Under the pieces are notes generated by a model. The model did not search any database. It had not been told where the DNA came from and saw only the letters and a program-made list of their open reading frames with translations. The position numbers were made by a program, and so were the translations under genes. Of a DNA stretch of 11,495 nucleotides, positions 1 to 8,295 are shown in pieces. The DNA is from Terrirubrum sp051646285 (lineage in GTDB: Bacteria; Pseudomonadota; Alphaproteobacteria; Rhizobiales; Beijerinckiaceae), in NCBI GenBank assembly GCA_051646285.1, contig JBOFCU010000314.1, positions 1 through 11,495 on the forward strand, in the 5' to 3' direction. How positions within the stretch are numbered: the stretch's first letter is position 1; each line of letters begins with the position of its first letter.

Positions 1-616
1 CCAGGGTGCCTGTTTTCTTGGGCGGCGGCGTCACCACCACATGCGGCGGCATTGGCAACAGTTGCGGGCCGGGGCCGAGGAGATCGCTCGCCGCATCAGC
101 AATCGCTGCCGGCTCGGCCATACGGCCCGGACCAAATTCCCCGCAAGCCATTTCGCCATTGTCAGGTCCGACAAAGGCAGCCCCATCAGCGCGCAAGGTG
201 GCCATATTGCGCTGTGTGGCGGGATGGACCCACATCCGCACATTCATGGCTGGCGCATACAGCGCGCGCTTGTCGGTTGCCAGCAATGTGGTGGACGCCA
301 GATCATTGGCCAGACCGTTGGCAGTCTTCGCCATTAAATCGGCGGTTGCCGGCGCGACAACGAGCAGATCCGCATCCCGCGACAATTCAATATGGCCCAT
401 CGCCGCTTCGTCGGTGAGCGAAAACAAATCCGTGTAACAAATATCACCCGTCAGCGAGGATACGCTGAGCGGGGTAATAAATTCCGTTCCCGCCTTTGTC
501 AGTATGCCGCGCACGGATGCGCCGCGCTTTTTAAATTCGCGGATCAATTCCAGCGCCTTGTAGGCGGCAATTCCGCCGCCAATGATGAGAAGAATGCGTT
601 TTCCCGCCAGCATCAT
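1..616 (-). CDS. coaBC: Bifunctional CoaBC, phosphopantothenoylcysteine decarboxylase (CoaC) domain; 3' part cut by window edge
   Basis: CoaBC (Dfp) joins cysteine to 4'-phosphopantothenate and decarboxylates the product to 4'-phosphopantetheine, in cytosolic coenzyme A synthesis. About 205 N-terminal residues are visible, covering the FMN-dependent CoaC domain. They include the GGGIAAYKA flavin-binding start (13-21), the catalytic His in MGHIELSR (H75), PAMN (122-125) and the ACGEFGPGRM flap (157-166). With the ATG at 616 these residues fall at H75, N125 and C158, the numbering known for the E. coli enzyme, which supports this start. The CoaB ligase domain would lie beyond the left edge. The start overlaps the ubiB stop as TGATG, implying translational coupling at the end of ubiE-ubiB-coaBC. 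Other in-frame ATGs lie at 625 and 613. Confidence 0.95.
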   Translation of the reverse strand, partial: MMLAGKRILLIIGGGIAAYKALELIREFKKRGASVRGILTKAGTEFITPLSVSSLTGDICYTDLFSLTDEAAMGHIELSRDADLLVVAPATADLMAKTANGLANDLASTTLLATDKRALYAPAMNVRMWVHPATQRNMATLRADGAAFVGPDNGEMACGEFGPGRMAEPAAIADAASDLLGPGPQLLPMPPHVVVTPPPKKTGTL

Positions 617-2190
617 CACCACCATTGCCCGATCATGATTATGGCCAGCAGGGCAGCCACTGTCCATATGCCCGCCGTCAGCCCGCGATTGCCGCGCGCT
701 TCGGCCCGGCCAATCGCCTCCACCGTTTCTGGTGCCAGCGTAAATCCGCGCTGGGAGGCTGCCTGCAAATTCTGCGTGATATTTTCAACGCGATTGAGCA
801 GCGATGGCACGCCGCCCAGAAATGATCCGGTTTCCTTCGCGCCTGCCGCCGCACGCTGCAATATCCCGATGGGTCCAAGATGGCGTTCGATCCAGTGGCG
901 CACAACCGGCTCAGCCGTGCGCCACATATCCAGATGGGGATCAAGCGAGCGCGCCACGCCCTCAACAACGACCATGGTTTTTTGCAGCATCACCAGCTCC
1001 GTGCGCGTGGCCATATCGAACAGGGCAGTAATTTCAAACAACAGTGTCAACAGACGCGCCATCGAAATTTCATCGGCACGCCTGTCATGAATGGGCTCGC
1101 CCACGGCGCGCAGGGCCTGGGCAAAATCCGCAATGGAATGGTGTGACGGCACATAGCCGGCCTCGAAATGCACTTCGGCAATCCGGGTATAATCGCGGGT
1201 GATAAATCCGAACAGAATTTCTGCCAGATAACGGCGGGAGTTCTGATCAAGCCGGCCCATAATGCCGCAATCCACGGCCACAAGCCGCCCCTGCGCATCA
1301 ATGAACAAATTGCCCTGATGCATGTCGGCGTGAAAAAAACCATCGCGCAGGGCGTGCTTCAGAAATGACTGAATGACATTGCGCCCGAGATCCACCGGAT
1401 CATGGCCCGCAGCCACAATCGCGGCGCGATCGGACAACGGAATGCCGTCAATCCATTCCATCGTCAGCACATTGGCGGCCGTGCGCGTCCAGTCCACAAA
1501 CGGCACACGGAAATCCGTATCCTCGCGGGTGTTTTCAGCAAATTCGGAGAGGGCCGCCGCCTCAAGCCGCAGATCCATTTCCATCTGCACGGAGCGCGCC
1601 AGCGTTTCAACCACGCCCACAGGCCGCAAACGGCGCGCGCCGGGCAAAAACCGCTCGGCCATCCGCGCCATAAAAAACATCGAACGCAGATCGGAGGCAA
1701 AACGCGCCTTGACGCCGGGACGCAAGACTTTGACGGCCACGCGTGAATCGGGGCCTGATTTTTCGATGATCGCAGCAGGGTGTACTTGCGCAATCGACGC
1801 GGCCGCGACTGGCTCACCGAATGTGCGGTACATCCGCTCCACAGGCTGCTCAAAAGCCTGCGTGATCGAATCCCTCGCTTGTGCCATGGGAAAGGCGGGC
1901 ACGCGGTCCTGCAATGTCTCCAGTTCACGCGCCACAGGCATGCCAACAATATCGGGACGCGTGGCCAGAAACTGGCCGAACTTCACATAAGACGGCCCAA
2001 GCCGCGTCATTGCTGCGGCCAGGCGCGAGCCGGTAGCCTTTTTGCGCTCGATCAGCCGCGCTATTTTCAGAAATGGCCGCATGGCCGGCGGCAAGGCCGG
2101 AGTATCAGCAATGCCAAGCGCCCCTTCACGCGCCAGCACGAAACCCACGCGCGCCAGCCGCGCCAAATGCAAGGGAGCGGTGAGCAGCAC
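616..2190 (-). CDS. ubiB: UbiB, ABC1/AarF-type atypical kinase family protein for ubiquinone biosynthesis
   Basis: UbiB is a membrane-anchored atypical kinase-fold protein (ADCK/COQ8 family) needed for ubiquinone synthesis. Family members act as ATPases rather than proven protein kinases. The 524 residues show the diagnostic KFGQ motif (70-73), the Ala-rich loop AAASIAQVH (129-137) that replaces the glycine-rich loop, the VAVKV lysine (K154), the catalytic stretch HADMHQGN (287-294) and the metal-binding DCGIMG (307-312). DCG instead of DFG is also found in E. coli UbiB. A hydrophobic C-terminal tail (about 503-522) is a likely membrane anchor. The start is a GTG two bases after the ubiE stop. 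No ATG fits the family N-terminus and the Shine-Dalgarno sequence is weak, so translation is probably coupled to ubiE. Confidence 0.94.
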   Translation of the reverse strand: MLLTAPLHLARLARVGFVLAREGALGIADTPALPPAMRPFLKIARLIERKKATGSRLAAAMTRLGPSYVKFGQFLATRPDIVGMPVARELETLQDRVPAFPMAQARDSITQAFEQPVERMYRTFGEPVAAASIAQVHPAAIIEKSGPDSRVAVKVLRPGVKARFASDLRSMFFMARMAERFLPGARRLRPVGVVETLARSVQMEMDLRLEAAALSEFAENTREDTDFRVPFVDWTRTAANVLTMEWIDGIPLSDRAAIVAAGHDPVDLGRNVIQSFLKHALRDGFFHADMHQGNLFIDAQGRLVAVDCGIMGRLDQNSRRYLAEILFGFITRDYTRIAEVHFEAGYVPSHHSIADFAQALRAVGEPIHDRRADEISMARLLTLLFEITALFDMATRTELVMLQKTMVVVEGVARSLDPHLDMWRTAEPVVRHWIERHLGPIGILQRAAAGAKETGSFLGGVPSLLNRVENITQNLQAASQRGFTLAPETVEAIGRAEARGNRGLTAGIWTVAALLAIIMIGQWW

Positions 2191-2192
2191 GC

Positions 2193-3014
2193 TTACAATT
2201 TCCAGCCGGAGTGAATGTTCACAACGCCGCCAGTGATGGCGCGGTGGGTGACGCGGCGAAAGCCCGCCTGCTCAATCATGGCAGAAAAAGCGGCGGGCAC
2301 TGGAAACTTGCGGATGGATTCCACCAGATATTGATAGGGCTGCGCATCCCCTGTCACCATCTTGCCGATGGGCGGAATGACATGGAACGAAAAGGCATCA
2401 TAAATCTTGTCCAGCCCGGGCATGTCCACCGGTGCAAATTCCAGACACAGAAAGCGCCCGCCGATTTTGAGCACACGGTAAAATTCCGACAGCGCGACCG
2501 GAATGCGCGGCACATTGCGGATGCCAAAGGCAATGGTGAGCGAATCAAACCTGCCATTTTCAAACGGCAGCGCCTCGGCATTGCCCTGCACAAAATCAAT
2601 ACGCGGATCATCGCCAAAGCGTTTCACCGACCGCTCCTGCCCGACCCGGAGCATATCGCCGTTGATATCGAGCACGGTGACATGGCGATCGGCCTGCGCA
2701 TCACGCTCGGCCCTGAACTGGTCGAGGATGCGGAAAGCCACATCGCCTGTGCCGCCTGCCACATCGAGATGGGCATAGGGCACACCGCGCGAGGGACGCA
2801 GCAGCGCCACCAGATCGTTCTTCCATGTCCGGTGCAGGCCACCCGACATCAGATCATTCATCAGGTCATACCGGGCCGCGACCTTGTGGAACACGTCATC
2901 GACAAGGGTCTGCTTGGCGTCGAGCCGCACCTGGGAAAAGCCGAAATGCGTCTCGCCCTGCCCTTTGCCCGTGGCTGCCTCTGGCCCCATGCTGTCGCCG
3001 CCGATCATGTTCAT
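2193..3014 (-). CDS. ubiE: UbiE, demethylmenaquinone/2-polyprenyl-benzoquinol C-methyltransferase
   Basis: This cytosolic SAM-dependent class I methyltransferase carries out the C-methylation step of ubiquinone (and menaquinone, where made). The 273-residue frame has the family N-terminus THFGF (22-26), the ARYDLMNDLMSGGLHR segment (47-62), SAM motif I LDVAGGTGD (83-91), the LDINGDML acidic-loop region (115-122), QGNAEALPF (143-151), AFGIRNV (162-168) and the C-terminal GGVVNIHSGWKL. It leads the ubiE-ubiB-coaBC operon and is divergent from mutM. The first ATG at 3014 directly abuts an AGGTGG ribosome site, whereas the third codon ATG at 3008 lies six bases from it. The true start is therefore likely 3008, losing two residues. 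An ATG at 2990 is a further option. Confidence 0.96.
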   Translation of the reverse strand: MNMIGGDSMGPEAATGKGQGETHFGFSQVRLDAKQTLVDDVFHKVAARYDLMNDLMSGGLHRTWKNDLVALLRPSRGVPYAHLDVAGGTGDVAFRILDQFRAERDAQADRHVTVLDINGDMLRVGQERSVKRFGDDPRIDFVQGNAEALPFENGRFDSLTIAFGIRNVPRIPVALSEFYRVLKIGGRFLCLEFAPVDMPGLDKIYDAFSFHVIPPIGKMVTGDAQPYQYLVESIRKFPVPAAFSAMIEQAGFRRVTHRAITGGVVNIHSGWKL

Positions 3015-3020
3015 CCACCT
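3015..3020 (-). promoter_or_regulatory. Ribosome binding site that decides the ubiE start
   Basis: AGGTGG on the minus strand has zero spacing to the ATG at 3014 but six bases to the ATG at 3008. Normal Shine-Dalgarno spacing favours 3008 as the working start of ubiE. Confidence 0.6.
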
Positions 3021-3108
3021 GTGATTTCGCGCCGCACCATAGCGAAGGCGCGGACATATTGCTATGGAAACAGGCGAACAGCGTTATTGCGCCGCACCGG
3101 CGCGCGCC

Positions 3109-3114
3109 AGAGGG
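3109..3114 (+). promoter_or_regulatory. Ribosome binding site of mutM
   Basis: AGAGGG lies five bases before the ATG at 3120 that begins the diagnostic MPELPEVE sequence. It fixes this start over any longer upstream frame. The 105-base divergent gap between ubiE and mutM must hold both promoters, but I could not pick a convincing -35/-10 pair for either. Confidence 0.6.
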
Positions 3115-3119
3115 CACCC

Positions 3120-4052
3120 ATGCCTGAATTGCCTGAAGTGGAGACGGTCAAGCGCGGCCTGACACCCGCCATGGAAGGGGCAACGCTGACCCGCATCGAG
3201 CAGCGCAGGCCCGACCTGCGCTTTCCATTCCCCGACGGCTTTGCCGCGCGGCTCACCGGGCGGCGAATCGAGGCCCTGTCGCGCCGCGCCAAGTATATTC
3301 TGGCTGATCTCGACAATGGTGATGTGCTGATCATGCATCTGGGCATGAGCGGGCGCTTTCTGGTGGAAATGCCCGGAGGCAAGCCGGTCCGGCCCGGCGA
3401 ATTTCACCATGAGACCGGCGGTGGCAGCGTCGCGGCAGCGGTGGCGAGTCAGGCCTCCGCCTTTCTGCCGCCTGCCCCGCACGATCATGTCGTTTTCCAT
3501 CTCTCCAACGGTGCACGGGTGACTTACAATGACACCCGCCGCTTCGGCTTCATGGACCTCGTGCCGCGCAGCAGCGTCGAAACTTGCAAGCATTTTCTGG
3601 GGATGGGCGTGGAGCCGCTCGGCAACGCGCTTGATGATGCGGTGCTGGCGGGCCTTTTCGCCGGCAAGACAGCACCGTTGAAAGCGGCACTGCTCGACCA
3701 GCGGCTCGTTGCCGGCCTTGGCAACATCTATGTGTGCGAAGTGCTGAACCGCATGCGGCTGGCCCCGACCCGCAAGGCCGGCACGCTGGTCACGGCGAAA
3801 GGCCTGATGCATGCGCGCGGAACGGGGTTGGCTGCGGCCATCCGCTGTGTGCTGGAAGAAGCCATTGAAGCCGGCGGCTCAACCCTGCGCGACTACAGCC
3901 ATACCGACGGATCACTGGGATATTTTCAGCACCGCTTCCGTGTCTATGACCGGGAGGGTGAACCGTGCCCGGCACCGGGCTGCAAGGGCACCATCACACG
4001 CATGGCGCAAAGCGGCCGCTCGACCTTTTATTGCGCGGCATGCCAGAAATAA
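3120..4052 (+). CDS. mutM: MutM/Fpg, bifunctional DNA-formamidopyrimidine glycosylase/AP lyase
   Basis: MutM removes 8-oxoguanine and formamidopyrimidines from DNA and cleaves the abasic site. The 310 residues begin MPELPEVET: Pro2 becomes the N-terminal nucleophile after Met removal, with Glu3 and Glu6 behind it. Also present are the beta-clamp lysine in RRAKYI (K58), NDTRRFGFMDL (137-147), the helix-two-turn-helix DQRLVAGLGNIYVCE (193-207) and a complete C-terminal zinc finger with Cys 283, 288, 305 and 308 and the GRST arginine R300. The protein is longer than the roughly 270 residues usual outside alphaproteobacteria because of a Gly/Ala/Ser-rich insert at about 84-118. It is the only plus-strand gene here, divergent from ubiE and convergent with phoB. 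Confidence 0.97.
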   Translation: MPELPEVETVKRGLTPAMEGATLTRIEQRRPDLRFPFPDGFAARLTGRRIEALSRRAKYILADLDNGDVLIMHLGMSGRFLVEMPGGKPVRPGEFHHETGGGSVAAAVASQASAFLPPAPHDHVVFHLSNGARVTYNDTRRFGFMDLVPRSSVETCKHFLGMGVEPLGNALDDAVLAGLFAGKTAPLKAALLDQRLVAGLGNIYVCEVLNRMRLAPTRKAGTLVTAKGLMHARGTGLAAAIRCVLEEAIEAGGSTLRDYSHTDGSLGYFQHRFRVYDREGEPCPAPGCKGTITRMAQSGRSTFYCAACQK

Positions 4053-4065
4053 TCTGCCAGAAATA
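4041..4065 (+). repeat. Short direct duplication across the mutM stop codon
   Basis: The 11-base word TGCCAGAAATA occurs at 4041-4051 and again at 4055-4065, a 14-base period. The first copy encodes the final Cys-Gln-Lys and contains the stop; the second lies in the short mutM/phoB gap. It looks like a small tandem duplication with no visible function. Confidence 0.6.
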
Positions 4066-4074
4066 CATTGCCCT

Positions 4075-4797
4075 TCAGGCTGACTGTTTTTCACCGCGGT
4101 AGGTTTCATCAAAAGCATAGCCCGCACCGCGCACGGTGCGGATGGGATTTTCGGGGCCATTGGTGCCCATGGCCAGACCCATCGCCTTGCGCAGGCGGCC
4201 GACATGCACATCGACCGTGCGCTCATCAATTTCCGCATCCTGCCCCCACACGCCATCCAGCAGCTGGCCGCGCGTGAACACCCGGCCCGGCTTTTCAATG
4301 AGATATTCCAGAAGCCGGTATTCCGTCGGGCCAAGAGCAATTTCGGATTCGCCGCGAAAGACGCGGTGGGCCTCGCGGTCCAGTGTGATGTCACCAGCCG
4401 TCAGCACAGATGCAACACGGTTGGGCCGGGCGCGGCGCAGCAAGGCGCGCACGCGCGCCAGCAATTCCGGCACGGAAAATGGCTTGACGATATAATCATC
4501 AGCACCGGTGGCCAGACCGCGCACCCGCTCACTTTCCTCGCCACGCGCCGTGAGCATGATCACCGGCAGGCTGCGCGTTGCTTCACGGCTGCGCAGACGC
4601 CGGCACAATTCAATGCCTGAAAGACCGGGCAGCATCCAGTCCAGCAACATCAGATCGGGCACATTTTCCCGCAGCCGCACATCAGCCTCATCGCCCGATG
4701 TGACAGCCTCAACCTCATACCCTTCTGATTTGAGGTTGTAGGACAAAAGCGTCACAAGCGCCGCTTCATCCTCAACAATTAAAATGCGCGCAGCCAT
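4075..4797 (-). CDS. phoB: PhoB, phosphate regulon response regulator (OmpR/PhoB family)
   Basis: PhoB is the DNA-binding response regulator phosphorylated by PhoR under phosphate limitation; it binds Pho boxes and activates the Pho regulon. The 240 residues form a receiver domain (about 3-120) with the acidic pair E9/D10, phospho-acceptor D53 in LLDWMLPG, the T83 switch in LTARGEE and K105 in IVKPFS. A winged-helix domain follows (about 145-233) with the recognition helix around RTVDVHVGRLRKAM (193-206) and the wing IRTVRGAGYAF. It is the last gene of pstSCAB-phoU-phoB, 12 bases after phoU, with a weak ribosome site, so translation probably depends on phoU. An OmpR-family paralogue is possible on sequence alone, but the operon makes PhoB nearly certain. 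Confidence 0.97.
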   Translation of the reverse strand: MAARILIVEDEAALVTLLSYNLKSEGYEVEAVTSGDEADVRLRENVPDLMLLDWMLPGLSGIELCRRLRSREATRSLPVIMLTARGEESERVRGLATGADDYIVKPFSVPELLARVRALLRRARPNRVASVLTAGDITLDREAHRVFRGESEIALGPTEYRLLEYLIEKPGRVFTRGQLLDGVWGQDAEIDERTVDVHVGRLRKAMGLAMGTNGPENPIRTVRGAGYAFDETYRGEKQSA

Positions 4798-4809
4798 GAT
4801 ATTCTATTC

Positions 4810-5529
4810 TCAATCATCAGCATCGACGGCGACATTGATATTGTCCCCCTTGGGACGGTCTGCCGTGAGTTGTTTGCCCGTGACCCAATAATGAATCGTT
4901 TCGGCAATATTCGTGGTGTGATCGCCGATGCGCTCGATGTTCTTGGCGCAGAACAGCAGATGGGTGCAGGAGGTGATATTGCGCGGATCTTCCATCATGT
5001 AGGTCAACAATTCACGGAACAATGATGTATACAGCGCATCAATGCCATCATCCCGTTTCCAGACATCAATCGCGCCTTCCAGATCATTTTGCGTATAAGC
5101 GTCGAGCACATCCTTGAGCTGATCACCAACAAGATCGCTCATATGCTTGAGGCCAACAATGGCGCGCGGCAATTGCACATTGGATGCGATGACCAGCACG
5201 CGCTTGCCGACATTCTTGGCCAGATCACCGACACGCTCAAGATCACCGGCAATGCGGATGGCCGAAATGATTTCGCGCAAATCCACAGCCATGGGCTGGC
5301 GGCGGGCGATAGTCAGGATGCTCATATCCTCGATTTCCCGCTGCAAGGCATCAAGGCGCGGGTCCATGGCAATGACCTTCTGCGCCAGATCCGGATCGCG
5401 GTTGGCAAGCGCCCGCACGGCATCAGCCAGCATTTTTTCCGAAATGCCGCCCATTTCTGCAATGGCGCGGCGCAACTCCTGCAAGTCGGCGTCGAAGGAA
5501 CGAACGATATGCTCTTTCTGATTGTTCAT
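4810..5529 (-). CDS. phoU: PhoU, phosphate signalling adaptor
   Basis: PhoU links the state of the PstSCAB transporter to PhoR, keeping the Pho regulon off when phosphate is plentiful. The 239 residues are entirely helical in character and contain two PhoU repeats. Each carries the family metal-binding motif: DLERVGDLAKN (96-106) and NIERIGDHTTN (197-207). The N-terminal FDADLQELRRAIAEMGG matches the start of family members. The C-terminal tail after residue 219 is polar and acidic and probably disordered. The gene starts 20 bases after pstB with a weak GAAAGAA ribosome site and precedes phoB by 12 bases, within one transcript. Confidence 0.96.
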   Translation of the reverse strand: MNNQKEHIVRSFDADLQELRRAIAEMGGISEKMLADAVRALANRDPDLAQKVIAMDPRLDALQREIEDMSILTIARRQPMAVDLREIISAIRIAGDLERVGDLAKNVGKRVLVIASNVQLPRAIVGLKHMSDLVGDQLKDVLDAYTQNDLEGAIDVWKRDDGIDALYTSLFRELLTYMMEDPRNITSCTHLLFCAKNIERIGDHTTNIAETIHYWVTGKQLTADRPKGDNINVAVDADD

Positions 5530-5549
5530 AACCGTGTTCTTTCGTTGTC

Positions 5550-6356
5550 TTAGCCAAACCGGCCAGTGACATAATCCAGAGTCTGCTTTTTGTCTGGATT
5601 CATGAAAATCTTTTGCGTCGGCCCGACCTCGACCATTTCGCCCAGATACATGAAGGCTGTACGCTGAGAAATACGCGCAGCCTGCTGCATGTTGTGGGTG
5701 ACGATGACGATCGTAAATTCATCGCGCAACTGCTCAAGCAGATTTTCAATCTTGCCGGTTGATATGGGATCAAGCGCCGAGGTCGGCTCATCGAACAATA
5801 TAATTTCCGGCTGCTGCGCAATGGTGCGGGCAATGCACAGACGCTGCTGCTGGCCGCCTGAGAGACCCATACCATTCTGCTTCAGCTTGTCCTTGACCTC
5901 ATCCCACAGGGCAGCCTTGCGCAAGGCGCTCTCCACCCGCAAATCCATTTCGGCACGGGATATTTTTTCATAGAGCCGGACGCCGAAAGCGATATTGTCA
6001 TAGATCGACATGGGAAATGGCGTTGGCTTCTGAAACACCATGCCGACACGTGAGCGCAGCTCATTCAAATCCAGTGACGGATCGAGAATATTCTGGCCAT
6101 CGAGCAGGATTTCCCCTGTCGCCCGCTGATCGGGATAGAGCGAATAAATGCGGTTGAACACACGCAGCAACGTTGATTTTCCGCAGCCTGACGGGCCGAT
6201 CAGCGCCGTCACTTGCCGGTCATAAAAGCTGATCGTGTTGTCCTTCAGCGCACGGTGATCGCCATAATAAAAATTCAGGTTCTTGACATCAAGCCGGATC
6301 GGGCCAGCCGCAGGCTCCGAACGGCTGGGCGCATCCATCATGGCGAGCGTGCTCAT
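5550..6356 (-). CDS. pstB: PstB, phosphate ABC transporter ATP-binding protein
   Basis: PstB is the cytoplasmic ATPase that drives phosphate import through PstC/PstA. From the ATG at 6356 it has 268 residues, close to the 257 of E. coli. It shows Walker A GPSGCGKST (54-62), the Q-loop Gln in MVFQKPTPFPMSIYDN (Q109), the signature LSGGQQQR (165-172), Walker B IILFDE (185-190) and the H-loop VTHNMQQAARIS (H221). VFQKPTPFPMSIYDN is characteristic of PstB within the ABC family. The start overlaps the pstA stop as ATGA, with GGGGA eight bases upstream. The frame stays open to an ATG at 6455, but that would overlap pstA by about 100 bases with no family similarity. An in-frame Met pair at residues 6-7 is another option. 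Confidence 0.97.
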   Translation of the reverse strand: MSTLAMMDAPSRSEPAAGPIRLDVKNLNFYYGDHRALKDNTISFYDRQVTALIGPSGCGKSTLLRVFNRIYSLYPDQRATGEILLDGQNILDPSLDLNELRSRVGMVFQKPTPFPMSIYDNIAFGVRLYEKISRAEMDLRVESALRKAALWDEVKDKLKQNGMGLSGGQQQRLCIARTIAQQPEIILFDEPTSALDPISTGKIENLLEQLRDEFTIVIVTHNMQQAARISQRTAFMYLGEMVEVGPTQKIFMNPDKKQTLDYVTGRFG

Positions 6357-7261
6357 TTCACTTGTCCCCGGTTCACAAGAAAGCGCGTCAGCAGGGACAG
6401 CGCCAGAATACTGAAAGTAATGATCAATGCGCCCGCCCAGGCCAGCGCCTGCCAATTGTCATAGGGTGCCGATGCAAACTGATAAATTGTCACCGGCAAA
6501 TTGGAAACGCCGCCCATCAGGCTCGGCGAAAACCAGAAATTGTTATTCAGCGCGGTGAACAGCAGCGGGGCTGTTTCGCCGGCGATGCGGGCCATCGCCA
6601 GCAACACACCGGTCATCATGCCCGCGCGCGCCGCACGCCACGTCACATGGCGGATCACAAAGGAGGGTGGTGCGCCCAGTGCGGCAGCCGCTTCACGCAG
6701 CTGCGATGGCACAAGCCGCAACATATCCTCCGTGGTGCGCACAATCACCGGCAACGCAATAATGGCAAGCGCAACACCGCCCGCCCAGCCGGAATATCCG
6801 CCGAACGGCAGCACCAGCAGGGTGTAGACAAACAGGCCGATCAAAATGGAGGGCGCTGACAAGAGAATATCATTGATGAAGCGGATATAATTCGCGATCT
6901 TTGCAGTGTTGCCATATTCGGCAAGATAGGTGCCGGCCATGATACCAATGGGCGTTGCGATGGCCATGCCGATCATGGTCAGCACAATGGAGCCGACAAT
7001 GGCGTTGGCCAGCCCGCCTCCCTCACTGCCCGGACCGGGGGTGATTTTGGTGAATACGTCGAGTGAAAGAGCCGATACGCCTTTCACCAGCAGCATGCCC
7101 AATATCCAGAACAGCACGAAAATGCCCATCGCCGTGAAGAGGGTGGCGAGAATTTTCAGCGCCTGATCCGCCAGACGGCGGGAAGCACGCACCCGGCTGA
7201 CAAACGGTTTCACGATATATTCAGGCACGGGCTTCATGGAGGTTTCGCTCATGGCACTCAT
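6353..7261 (-). CDS. pstA: PstA, phosphate ABC transporter permease
   Basis: PstA is one of the two inner-membrane permeases of the high-affinity phosphate transporter. The 302-residue frame has about six hydrophobic segments, the first near residues 38-66 and the last near 272-296. The cytoplasmic EAA loop, EAAAALGAPPSF followed by ARIAGETAPLLF, is the docking site for PstB. The LSAPSILIGLFVY segment is typical of PstA. The ATG at 7261 overlaps the pstC stop as ATGA. A second ATG at 7252 lies ten bases after the AAGG upstream, so the start is uncertain by three residues. The stop overlaps the pstB ATG, giving two four-base couplings in a row, which suits fixed subunit ratios. Confidence 0.96.
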   Translation of the reverse strand: MSAMSETSMKPVPEYIVKPFVSRVRASRRLADQALKILATLFTAMGIFVLFWILGMLLVKGVSALSLDVFTKITPGPGSEGGGLANAIVGSIVLTMIGMAIATPIGIMAGTYLAEYGNTAKIANYIRFINDILLSAPSILIGLFVYTLLVLPFGGYSGWAGGVALAIIALPVIVRTTEDMLRLVPSQLREAAAALGAPPSFVIRHVTWRAARAGMMTGVLLAMARIAGETAPLLFTALNNNFWFSPSLMGGVSNLPVTIYQFASAPYDNWQALAWAGALIITFSILALSLLTRFLVNRGQVK

Positions 7262-8241
7262 ACCTTACCAACGCGGGCCACCAGCAGCCGCGCGCAAACC
7301 AGCACGACAAAGGTGACGAAAAACAGGATGCAGCCCAGCGCAATCAGCGCGCTCATCTGCATACCCAACGCCTCGTTGAATTCATTGGCGACGCGTGATG
7401 CGATGGTGGAACCGGGATCAAAAATGGATGCAGACAAACGGTTGGCATTGCCCACCACAAAGGTCACCGCCATGGTTTCCCCCAGCGCGCGGCCAAGACC
7501 CAGCATGGATGCGCCGATGATGGCGACACCGGCTTGCGGTACAAGCACGTGGCGCACCACTTCCCATGTGGTGCAGCCGACCCCGTAGGCGCTTTCGCGC
7601 AGCACACTGGGAATCTGGTCGAGCATGTCGCGGGTGATCGAGGCGATAAACGGAATAATCATGAAGGCGAGAATGAGCCCTGCCGTAAAAATGCCGAGGC
7701 CAGAGGGTGAGCGGGAATATAAAATTGTGCCGAGAATGGGCATGCCCTCAACAAGATTGGACACAGGCACCTGCACATATTTGGCAAACAGCGGCACAAA
7801 AACAAAAAGGCCCCACATGCCGTAAATAATACTGGGCACTGCGGCGAGCAGTTCGACCGCTGTTGCAACCGGCCGTTTGATCCACACCGGCGCGAGCTGC
7901 GTCAAAAAAATCGCGATGCCGAGAGACAGCGGCAAACCAATCACCATCGCGATGAGGGCTGTTGTGAGTGTGCCGGCAATGGCCGGCCAGGCACCATAGG
8001 TTTCACTTTGCGTGTCCCACACGCTGGTTGTCAGAAACGACGGGCCGAATTCCTTGAAGGCCGGCCAGCCGCCAATCACCATGGAGAGCATGATGCCGGC
8101 GAGAAGCAGCAGCACTGTGTAGGCGGATATCCGGCTCGCCCACAGAAAGACGGTTTCGGATGCCGTGGATGGCGGCTTGCGGCGCGGCTGCATGGCGGCG
8201 CTGCGGGCGGCGGTGTCGGTTGTCATAGATACTGCGCTCAT
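7258..8241 (-). CDS. pstC: PstC, phosphate ABC transporter permease
   Basis: PstC pairs with PstA to form the phosphate channel in the inner membrane. It has a hydrophilic N-terminal tail, then about six membrane segments, with the family stretches ELLAAVPSIIYGMWGLFVFVP and LGLGRALGETMAVTFVVGNA (EAA loop). The large periplasmic loop after the first helix (WPAFKEFGPSFL) is typical. I prefer the ATG at 8241 because GGAG lies ten bases upstream. The frame also has ATGs at 8259 (six residues longer, weaker ribosome site) and 8226. It follows pstS after a 94-base gap containing a strong terminator-like hairpin, and overlaps pstA by four bases. Confidence 0.95.
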   Translation of the reverse strand: MSAVSMTTDTAARSAAMQPRRKPPSTASETVFLWASRISAYTVLLLLAGIMLSMVIGGWPAFKEFGPSFLTTSVWDTQSETYGAWPAIAGTLTTALIAMVIGLPLSLGIAIFLTQLAPVWIKRPVATAVELLAAVPSIIYGMWGLFVFVPLFAKYVQVPVSNLVEGMPILGTILYSRSPSGLGIFTAGLILAFMIIPFIASITRDMLDQIPSVLRESAYGVGCTTWEVVRHVLVPQAGVAIIGASMLGLGRALGETMAVTFVVGNANRLSASIFDPGSTIASRVANEFNEALGMQMSALIALGCILFFVTFVVLVCARLLVARVGKV

Positions 8242-8295
8242 TACCGGTGAACTCCGCATCGTCTTATCGCAATGATGCCCGCCGCGTCAGCCATG

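Noticed and set aside
3021..3108. Divergent promoter elements for ubiE and mutM
   Set aside because: The gap must contain promoters, but no -35/-10 pair stood out well enough to annotate.
3084..3812. A 242-codon minus-strand frame opposite mutM
   Set aside because: It is a shadow of mutM with no recognisable domain and no ribosome site.
2211..4052. A 613-codon open frame that extends mutM upstream across ubiE
   Set aside because: The upstream part is antisense to the well-supported ubiE and lacks family similarity; MPELPEVE at 3120 with its own ribosome site is the real start.
4053..4091. Possible terminator between mutM and phoB because of a T5 run at 4087-4091
   Set aside because: No stem of useful length precedes the T-run, and it lies inside the phoB coding end.
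6357..6455. A 33-residue N-terminal extension of pstB
   Set aside because: It overlaps the pstA coding end by about 100 bases and does not resemble PstB; the ATGA overlap start at 6356 fits family length.
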